Assembly (NCBI GenBank): GCA_003535955.1
Contig: DPZM01000024.1
Span: 1 to 38,908, forward strand
Length of the DNA stretch: 38,908 nt
Direction: 5' to 3'
DNA from: Lachnospiraceae bacterium
GTDB lineage: Bacteria; Bacillota; Clostridia; Lachnospirales; Lachnospiraceae
Part shown: positions 33,610 through 38,908 of the stretch, piece by piece
How the letters are laid out: every line of letters starts with the position of its first letter
Numbering within the stretch: position 1 is the first letter of the stretch
Notes under the pieces: generated by a model
The model's database searches: none
What the model was told of the DNA's origin: nothing
Seen by the model: the letters and a program-made list of their open reading frames with translations, nothing else
Program-made: the position numbers and the translations under genes

Positions 33610-34070
33610 AAAACAGCAGATTGTTTCGGATACATAAAACTGCGGGAAGCCTCCAACGGAGTGTTCATTTTCTTGAATAACTCCACCTGCTTTTTAAGAC
33701 AATTACATACAGTCCATTGGCCATGACGCTTATGAGCTTTGACCATACGTGCTTCAAGCAGACACGTGGTTACACTTTTTCCATCAAGCTCTGCTGCGGC
33801 TGCTTCAACTTCCTGATGTATAAGAGCTGCTACAAGCATGATGAATGCAAGCCCCTGCGTTTTGTAATAATCCTCTACATAAAGAGAATTATATCCGGCC
33901 TTGTTTTTGAAATAGTTGTAGAAGGTTTCGATAGTCCAGCGCTTCTTGTATAACTCATAAACCTCTTGAGGAGTTTTATCTTCGAGACAGGTCTGAAGCA
34001 CCGTGACACCCATATAGTACTTTGCTTTCTCGAAGCCTTCGCGTGTGTATGATTTATCACCGCGCTGCAT
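33597..34070 (-). pseudogene. IS4-type (IS1634-like) transposase, C-terminal remnant
   Basis: A 157-residue frame that is only the C-terminal part of a DDE transposase. It contains the YREK signature Y-x2-R-x3-E-x6-K as YKKRWTIETFYNYFK (about residues 43-57), where the Glu is the third catalytic acid. The first two acids and most of the protein are missing: upstream of about 34070 the DNA is instead a 5'-nucleotidase remnant. No terminal inverted repeat or target duplication could be recognised. It cannot transpose. It marks the junction between the conserved core and the accessory region. Confidence 0.85.
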
Positions 34071-34646
34071 ATGTCGCAGGTGCCTACCGTGATCAGGCAG
34101 GGGCTGATATAGCCATCGTAAACAGCGGCGGCATCCGTGCCGGCATAGAAAAAGGTGATGTCACGTATGGAAATATCCTGAAGGTGCATCCCTATGGGAA
34201 TATGCTCTGCGTACTGGAAGTATCCTGACAGCAGATATTGGATACCCTGGAGTGGGGATGCAGATCCCTTCCGACGGAGAATGGCGCATTTCCACAGGTT
34301 TCGGGGATCAGCTTTGATATAGACGTCAGCATTGATAATCCATGCCGGGAAGACGAAAACGCGATGTTCGCAGGAATCAAGGGTAAACGCAGGGTACAGA
34401 ATGTCATGGTAGGAGATGAACCGTTGGATCCGAAGAAGGCTTATACTCTGGCGGGAAATAATTATATGCTCCAGGAGCATGGAGACGGATACACGATGTT
34501 TGATGATTCTCCGCTTCTGCAGGATAGCATCAAGCTCGACAACCAGGTGCTGATCGACTATAATAGTAGATACTCTGGGAGGCGTGATCGGGGAAAAATA
34601 CAATGATCTCTACGGACAGGGGCGGATCCGGATCATAGGTGAATGA
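34071..34646 (+). pseudogene. 5'-nucleotidase (UshA-like) C-terminal remnant, stop and frameshift
   Basis: The 3' part of a bifunctional-type 5'-nucleotidase. Frame 2 reads ADIAIVNSGGIRAGIEKGD and later QVSGISFDIDVSIDNP and KAYTLAGNNYMLQEHGDGY, the C-terminal domain signature. A TGA at 34226-34228 sits between LCVLEVS and QQILDTLEWG, where homologues have Gly (GGA to TGA, one change). Near 34559-34562 one extra base shifts the frame; after it the expected end VDTLGGVIGEKYNDLYG resumes and stops at 34644-34646. The metallophosphatase half is absent, cut at the transposase junction near 34065. Not functional. Confidence 0.85.
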
Positions 34647-34733
34647 TCGTCAGAACGCTCACGGATTATGCTTTGTCAATGAAGAACAGGAAGGAGTATT
34701 TCTGTTAAAGATGTTGGAGACAGATGGTGTACT
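34647..34733 (+). other. Gap before the LanM gene: weak promoter-like match, no clear gene
   Basis: TTGTCA (34673-34678) and TATTTC at 34697-34702 give an 18-base spacer, a poor match. A 21-codon frame (ATG 34644 to TAA 34709) overlaps the previous stop but has no ribosome site and no recognisable product. GGAG at 34716-34719 is 14 bases before the LanM ATG, rather far. The promoter of the RiPP locus is therefore not firmly located. Confidence 0.25.
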
Positions 34734-37430
34734 ATGAACACGAATGAGCGCAGCCTACATTTATATGATCTTATCATAAACAGCGCACCGCTGAACTTTC
34801 TTGAGGACGAGAGCGGGGACGCGATAAAAGCAGTATTTGATAAAGAACCCGGGATATCCGGCCTTCTGTCTGACGGCTTTATCAATGATATGAAGCGGGC
34901 CTTAAGAAAACGTATGGCGGACGTATTTCTGAGATCTACGAGCGATGTCCTTGTCAGGCAGATGCGGATAATAGATCCGGTCGGTGCGGCAGATCCTTTA
35001 AAGGCTGATGACGATATAGTCTATCAGGCCATGGAGAAAACGGAAGGGATCATCGGGTGCGACGGCAGCTATTATTACGGGAAATATCCTTTTATCCGCG
35101 AATTTACGGATATCATGCGAACAAACTTTACAGACAGCCTCGTCAGGTTTCTGAATGATTTTCTTACGGCAAAGTCCTCTGTTGAGACGCAGCTTTTCGG
35201 AGGCAGTGAGATAACCCGGCTCGAAGGTCTTCTGGGGCAGGGAGGAGATTACCACCGTCACGGGAGGTCGGTTTTCGGCGTAAAGACCAATGCAGGGAAT
35301 TTCTATTACAAGCCCCATGACGGCCGGCTGGATGTGCTGTATCACACCCTGATAGATGAATTCTTTTCCGATTGTACCGTGGCGGCTGACTGCGTTACGG
35401 GGAGGGATTACGGATTTGTAAACGAGCTTGTCACCGCGCCGCTTAAGGGCAGGGAGGAGCTTCCTCTATACTATGCCAACTTCGGAAGGCTGACAGCATT
35501 ATTTCACGGCATAGGGGCAATCGATATGCACCTTGGAAATATCATTCCGAGCGGCATAAAGCCCTGTGCCGTTGATCTGGAAACCATGTTCAGGCCCGAG
35601 GCCGGAAAGCTGACGAGGAATGGAGCCGCATCGAAGGCTGTCCCCATAAGGAACAGCAGAAATGTCATTAGAACGGGGGTTTTGCCCGCTTGTAACCGCG
35701 TCATCGGAATGTTTTCCCCCTTGCACAGGTCGAAGTGGTTTCAGGAAGATCATCTGCCTGAGTGCGGCGGTGAGCTTTTTACGGTTGAGGGCTTTGAAAA
35801 GGATTTTTTATGCGGCTTTGAGGAGGGGTATGAGCGTGTCCTTAAAAACAGGGACAGGATCAGGGAATTGTTCCGTTCCTCAAACGAATGTGAACTTCGT
35901 TTTCTCCTTAGGAATACGGAGTACTATAACCGCTTGCGGCAGTATTTATGGACGCCGAAGGCATTGAGCGACAGAAAGGAGCAGCGGCGGATCTTAGACC
36001 GTCTCCGCGTTCCCTTTACCAAAGTAAATATCGATGTGAACGAGGACATAGTAAGATATGAGGAGAAATGCCTGCTGGAGGGAGATATCCCCTATTACTG
36101 CACCGCCCTTGACGGCAGAGATCTTTGTGGCTGCTCTGTTAAGGAGGTCATCGCATACGGCTTCATGGAAAAAAGCGCAAGGGAAATGACCTTTGAGAAT
36201 CTTTCAGGGCTTTGCGATGAGGAAAAGCTTTATGAATGCGATGTCATACGAAACGCGTTCAGAAACGCGCCGAAAGATACCCTTCATGAAGCCCCGGGAA
36301 CAAAGCTGCGCCTTTGTGAGGATAAAGACGGACTCTGCGGGAGTATAAGGAGCCTGATCCCTGAGATCTGCGACCATATTTTGGAGAGTCAGATCCGAAG
36401 ACCGGGAGGGAAGGTCATGTTTTTCCCCTATACACCGCACCTTGAGGGGAAGATAGCCTGCACCGACGCGATCTATCCCGCTGAAATGGCAGGGATACTG
36501 CATTTGGCGTATAGCCACGGCTTTTTGACCGATCAGGATATCCTCGCTAAAGCGTTATCCGCTGTCAGGGACCAGATAGAACGCTGGCAGACGGAGGATG
36601 AGGTTTACCTGCGCGCGGAGACAGACCTTGGTTTTTGCGAAGGGATAGCGGCGATCATCACGGCATTGGACGGTATTCCCGCGGCAGATGACATTTATGC
36701 GCAATTACTGAACCTTGTCGCAGAAAAACGGCTGTATCTGATTGAAAAAAAGGAACAGACGAGGAAGCTTTCGGAGCTTATGATCGCCATAGGCAGGGCT
36801 AAAACGGCATATTCAAAAAAAACGGACCTGCTCCGAAGCTGCGCGGACTCCCTGAACGCCTGCTTTGATGCCGGAGACAGTGACGCAATGGGACTTGCGG
36901 CGGCAGGAGCGGCTTTTGCGATCTCCTGCGGCTTGTTTAAGGAAGAAAAATATAAGGAATATGCAGAGAATTCGTTTGAGCGCGTCAATTCATTATTTAA
37001 CGAAAAAATATGCGGCTGGCCGAAGGGCGGCGAGACCTTTAAATGGATGCCGAAGCGCTCGGAGTATTCACCGTATATAGGGCTTTGCGCCTGCCTGGCG
37101 GCTGATGTGAGTGAGCATGCAGGGCAGACGGCGGAGCTTTCGGTAAAAAGTGTTTTGAACGAGAGTGAACTCAGGTATTGTGACAGCTTATACCACGGGA
37201 ATGCGCTGACGGTTAAATTCCTGGCAAGCGCGGCAGGCGTGCTTGACCGCCCGGACATAATGGAGCATGCAGGAAATATTGCTTTTACAATGATGGACCG
37301 GAAAAACGAAAACGGCGCGTTTCACACAAGCCCTGCAGGCATACGGGATTTCTTTGACGCATCCTCTGTTTTCGGAGTGCCCGGTATCGGCGCAACGCTT
37401 TTACAGAGCATTACAGCTATTGGATGCTGA
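34734..37430 (+). CDS. LanM-like class II lanthipeptide synthetase with degenerate cyclase domain
   Basis: An 898-residue two-domain enzyme. LanM dehydrates Ser/Thr by phosphorylation and elimination, then a zinc LanC-like domain cyclises Cys onto the product. Dehydratase residues (aligned by eye to CylM) all appear kept: Asp172 and His174 (GGDYHRHGRSV), Lys193 (YYKPHDG), Asp264-His266-Asn269 (DMHLGN), Asp281-Glu283 (VDLET), Arg389 and Thr395 (LRFLLRNTEYY). The cyclase domain (about 560-898) is recognisable by fold motifs such as GVPGIGATLL, but the usual WCHG position reads SPYIG (Tyr781) and the CHG motif reads YHG (Tyr820-His821). Thus two of three zinc ligands are missing. Length is near normal. 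No good Shine-Dalgarno is seen. Confidence 0.87.
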   Translation: MNTNERSLHLYDLIINSAPLNFLEDESGDAIKAVFDKEPGISGLLSDGFINDMKRALRKRMADVFLRSTSDVLVRQMRIIDPVGAADPLKADDDIVYQAMEKTEGIIGCDGSYYYGKYPFIREFTDIMRTNFTDSLVRFLNDFLTAKSSVETQLFGGSEITRLEGLLGQGGDYHRHGRSVFGVKTNAGNFYYKPHDGRLDVLYHTLIDEFFSDCTVAADCVTGRDYGFVNELVTAPLKGREELPLYYANFGRLTALFHGIGAIDMHLGNIIPSGIKPCAVDLETMFRPEAGKLTRNGAASKAVPIRNSRNVIRTGVLPACNRVIGMFSPLHRSKWFQEDHLPECGGELFTVEGFEKDFLCGFEEGYERVLKNRDRIRELFRSSNECELRFLLRNTEYYNRLRQYLWTPKALSDRKEQRRILDRLRVPFTKVNIDVNEDIVRYEEKCLLEGDIPYYCTALDGRDLCGCSVKEVIAYGFMEKSAREMTFENLSGLCDEEKLYECDVIRNAFRNAPKDTLHEAPGTKLRLCEDKDGLCGSIRSLIPEICDHILESQIRRPGGKVMFFPYTPHLEGKIACTDAIYPAEMAGILHLAYSHGFLTDQDILAKALSAVRDQIERWQTEDEVYLRAETDLGFCEGIAAIITALDGIPAADDIYAQLLNLVAEKRLYLIEKKEQTRKLSELMIAIGRAKTAYSKKTDLLRSCADSLNACFDAGDSDAMGLAAAGAAFAISCGLFKEEKYKEYAENSFERVNSLFNEKICGWPKGGETFKWMPKRSEYSPYIGLCACLAADVSEHAGQTAELSVKSVLNESELRYCDSLYHGNALTVKFLASAAGVLDRPDIMEHAGNIAFTMMDRKNENGAFHTSPAGIRDFFDASSVFGVPGIGATLLQSITAIGC

Positions 37431-37467
37431 ATACATATATAACTAAATGATGAAAGGAGAAATGAAC

Positions 37468-37578
37468 ATGAACGAGAACATAAGGAAATTTATCGAGAAG
37501 GTGGCGGCGGACGAAGAGCTGCAGGCTAAGATGAAGTCCTTCACCGATATGGATGAGGCCTATGCGTTTGCGAGCTGA
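37468..37578 (+). CDS. Nif11-type leader peptide, truncated before any core
   Basis: A 36-residue product starting at ATG 37468 with AAAGGAG (37453-37459) eight bases upstream. Its sequence, MNENIRKFIEKVAADEELQ then AKMKSFTDMDEAYAFAS, is the first helix region of Nif11-like leaders. It stops at TGA 37576-37578 with no GG cleavage site and no core peptide. The downstream precursor frame at 38506 is 82 percent identical in DNA over 77 bases and continues where this one ends. The methyltransferase ATG follows one base after the stop, so this may now be only a coupling leader. It is a remnant or a leader-only peptide. Confidence 0.75.
   Translation: MNENIRKFIEKVAADEELQAKMKSFTDMDEAYAFAS
37498..37574 (+). 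repeat. Leader-coding repeat, copy 1
   Basis: This segment aligns without gaps to 38536-38612; I count 63 of 77 identical bases. Several differences fall in third codon positions. The homology ends about where this copy's frame meets the methyltransferase gene. Confidence 0.8.
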
Positions 37579-37579
37579 T

Positions 37580-38509
37580 ATGGCAGAAAGTAAAAAATGG
37601 TCGGTCTATTTTCAAAACCCGGAATTCCTGGAGCGGACACGGTTATTTATGATCCACCCGGATATGTTTCCCCTTGTACGCAGGTGGTGCGGGATAAAGG
37701 ACGGTGTCAGGCTCCTTGACGTCGGATGCGGCACGGGATATTTTACAAGGCTTCTGTCATCGGGAGGGGAGATGGTTACCGCTTCGGGAATTGACCTTGA
37801 GGAGCCCTTTATTGAGTATGCAAAAAAAGAGGCTGCGGAGCAGGGGCTTCCCATTGAATTTATCGTTGGCGACGCTCTTTCCCTTCCCTTTGAGGATAAT
37901 ACCTTCGATGCAGTCGTAAGCCACACCTTTTTCACAAGCATTCCCGATCCTGAAAGGGCAATGGCGGAAATGATCCGTGTAATAAAGCCCGGAGGCATCA
38001 TATCCTCCGTAACGCCCATGTCCTTTGCCCCTGAATGCACCACAGGCGGAGAGTGGGGAGCGGAAAAAGACTGGATCAAGGAATTCAATATCCTTTTTGC
38101 AAGGATTTACGGGGCTTACTTTGTCATTGATTCGCTCAGAAGCCGCCTGGGCGGCTTGAAGCCGAAGGCTGTGCCGGGATTTTTTTCAAAGCACGGGCTT
38201 AAAAATGTCAGTGCCTATTCCATAGGAAAGATATTTGCGCTTTCAAGCCGGGCAGTTTCTGATGAAGATAAGTTGCGCTACATAAGGCTTTATCAGGAAT
38301 CTGAGGATAAAAAGCTGAAGGTATATGAAGAGCTTCCCGAAATGAGGGAAAAGGTCACGGAGGAGGACAGGAAGCGTTTCAGAGAACTGTTGGACAGGAA
38401 ATGTGAATGGCTGAAGGAGCATATTCATGACAATGACACATGGGAGTGGCAGGGCGGAGCAAATCTGCTTGTCACGGGGGTGTGTGAGAAGAAAGGAGAA
38501 AAATTATGA
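37580..38509 (+). CDS. Class I SAM-dependent methyltransferase in the RiPP locus
   Basis: A 309-residue protein with a Rossmann methyltransferase core: motif I LLDVGCGTGYFTRLL (about residues 44-58), the acidic strand end GIDLEEPF, motif DALSLPFEDNTFDAVVS (about 97-113) and the post-motif VIKPGGII. The C-terminal 130 residues are less typical and may bind substrate. Start ATG 37580 is one base after the leader stop (TGATATG) and has no Shine-Dalgarno, implying translational coupling. ATG codons upstream in the same frame would lie inside the leader gene. Its stop overlaps the next precursor ATG (ATGA, 38506-38509). The target is probably the modified peptide, by position; that is inference. 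Confidence 0.87.
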   Translation: MAESKKWSVYFQNPEFLERTRLFMIHPDMFPLVRRWCGIKDGVRLLDVGCGTGYFTRLLSSGGEMVTASGIDLEEPFIEYAKKEAAEQGLPIEFIVGDALSLPFEDNTFDAVVSHTFFTSIPDPERAMAEMIRVIKPGGIISSVTPMSFAPECTTGGEWGAEKDWIKEFNILFARIYGAYFVIDSLRSRLGGLKPKAVPGFFSKHGLKNVSAYSIGKIFALSSRAVSDEDKLRYIRLYQESEDKKLKVYEELPEMREKVTEEDRKRFRELLDRKCEWLKEHIHDNDTWEWQGGANLLVTGVCEKKGEKL

Positions 38510-38805
38510 ACTAAAACGTTATGAAACTGATACAGAAGGTGGCTGAGGACGAAGAGCTGTAGGCTAAGATGCAGGCTTTTACCGACGCGGATGAGGCTTA
38601 TGAGTTCGCAAGGTCCATTCAGGATGGGTTTACGAAGGAGGAGTTTGTCACAACCATGGAGGAGCTTAGGGAAAAAATCTCCGACAGCGGTGAGCTCACA
38701 GATGATGATCTTGCCGCCGCCGCGGGGGGAATGTCCACAGCTAGTATTAGTGTTGTAGCTAGCGTGGCTGGTACCGTAGCTATTGGCATAGCGTTTGCTG
38801 TCTGA
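38506..38805 (+). pseudogene. Nif11-type RiPP precursor frame with two internal stop codons
   Basis: One continuous frame from ATG 38506 (AAAGGAG at 38492-38498) to TGA 38803-38805. It has TAA at codon 3 (38512-38514) and TAG at codon 19 (38560-38562). By comparison with copy 1 (Glu at codon 3, Gln at codon 19) these are GAA/GAG to TAA and CAG to TAG. The rest is a normal Nif11 leader ending LTDDDLAAAAGG, a double-glycine site for a C39 protease. The core follows: MSTASISVVASVAGTV then AIGIAFAV, 24 residues with four Ser, two Thr and no Cys. A shorter open frame from ATG 38569 (78 codons) could still yield the cleavage site and core, but has no good ribosome site. Confidence 0.8.
38536..38612 (+). 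repeat. Leader-coding repeat, copy 2
   Basis: The partner of 37498-37574, in the same reading-frame position of the second precursor gene. It contains the TAG at 38560 where copy 1 has CAG. Confidence 0.8.
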
Positions 38806-38810
38806 TGCCG

Positions 38811-38829
38811 CAGGCGGATTGAGCGCCTG
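38811..38829 (+). other. Small hairpin after the precursor gene
   Basis: CAGGCG (38811-38816) and CGCCTG (38824-38829) pair around a seven-base loop, six bases after the precursor stop. There is no T tract, so it is not a standard terminator. It could protect the precursor message from 3' decay or reduce read-through into the next genes (inference). Confidence 0.4.
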
Positions 38830-38849
38830 TCCGGTTAAGGAGGAGAGAG

Positions 38850-38897
38850 ATGTCAAATTATTCAAAATACAAGGAGAGAACTCGGAAGGAGGCATGA
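38850..38897 (+). CDS. 15-residue mini-ORF with ideal ribosome site
   Basis: ATG 38850 follows AAGGAGGAG (38837-38845) and encodes MSNYSKYKERTRKEA before TGA at 38895-38897. The peptide is basic and hydrophilic with no family match. It contains, in its 3' part, the AAGGAGG used by the ATG at 38900. It may be a translated upstream frame that couples to the next gene, or the broken start of a former gene. Confidence 0.4.
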   Translation: MSNYSKYKERTRKEA

Positions 38898-38899
38898 TC

Positions 38900-38908
38900 A
38901 TGAACGAA
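38900..38908 (+). CDS. Start of a probable third Nif11-type precursor (cut by window edge)
   Basis: ATGAACGAA at 38900-38908, seven bases after AAGGAGG (38886-38892). The first three codons (Met-Asn-Glu) are the same as in the leader at 37468 and what codon 3 of the 38506 frame would be before mutation. Only three codons are visible, so the call rests on start context and position in the locus. Confidence 0.45.

Noticed and set aside
34644..34709. 21-codon frame before the LanM gene
   Set aside because: No ribosome site, no recognisable product, and it overlaps the end of a pseudogene.
1..38908. CRISPR array, tRNA, rRNA or riboswitch
   Set aside because: No regularly spaced repeats, cloverleaf or conserved aptamer sequence was recognised on either strand by eye.

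Overview
The window reads as chromosome of a Gram-positive anaerobe of the class Clostridia, most likely a Lachnospiraceae relative. The evidence is gene content and order (rpmB facing Asp23-fakA-recG, MoxR-DUF58-transglutaminase, rlmH-phoH-ybeY, ruvAB-zapA-U32-SEDS-PBP), strong AGGAGG-type ribosome sites, ATA/AGG-rich codon use, and a GerW-type sporulation protein. No RNA gene, CRISPR array or intact insertion sequence was seen. Positions 1 to about 33600 are tightly packed housekeeping genes, almost all on the + strand.

Layout. 1-1592: 3' part of a GltA/NfnB-type flavoprotein and a small membrane protein, closed by a terminator. 1646-14484: a long run of closely spaced genes: MoxR ATPase, DUF58, membrane transglutaminase, rlmH, phoH, ybeY, a SpoVB/MurJ-like flippase, an FAD oxidoreductase, a short proB without proA, DUF896, 5-formyl-THF cyclo-ligase and miaB. 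14535-16347: leuCD with a strong terminator. 16422-18924: NusG-II protein, Gx transporter, ruvA, ruvB. 19055-20341: a secreted coiled-coil/EF-hand protein and zapA behind a strong promoter. 20386-25362: U32 protein, SEDS glycosyltransferase and class B PBP. 25363-26421 (-): HD-GYP-like protein with an altered HD motif. 26559-28964: hypothetical, DUF2953, GerW and a coiled-coil/J-domain protein. 29060-33609: rpmB (-), then Asp23, fakA and recG (+).

After recG the character changes. A C-terminal IS4-type transposase remnant (-) abuts a 3' remnant of a 5'-nucleotidase that carries a nonsense codon and a frameshift. Next comes a RiPP (ribosomally made, modified peptide) locus that runs off the right edge: a LanM-like synthetase, a truncated Nif11-type leader, a SAM methyltransferase, a full-length Nif11 precursor frame with two stop codons, a 15-codon mini-ORF, and the first codons of what may be another precursor.

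The most unusual observation is in this locus. The LanM keeps every dehydratase residue I can align but has lost two of the three zinc ligands of its cyclase domain. The only core peptide visible has four Ser and two Thr but no Cys, so it could not form lanthionine rings. Enzyme and substrate therefore agree with each other: this could be a dehydration-only (plus methylation) RiPP pathway derived from class II lanthipeptides. The competing reading is a decaying cluster, supported by the stops in the precursor and the pseudogenes next door. Both readings can be tested.
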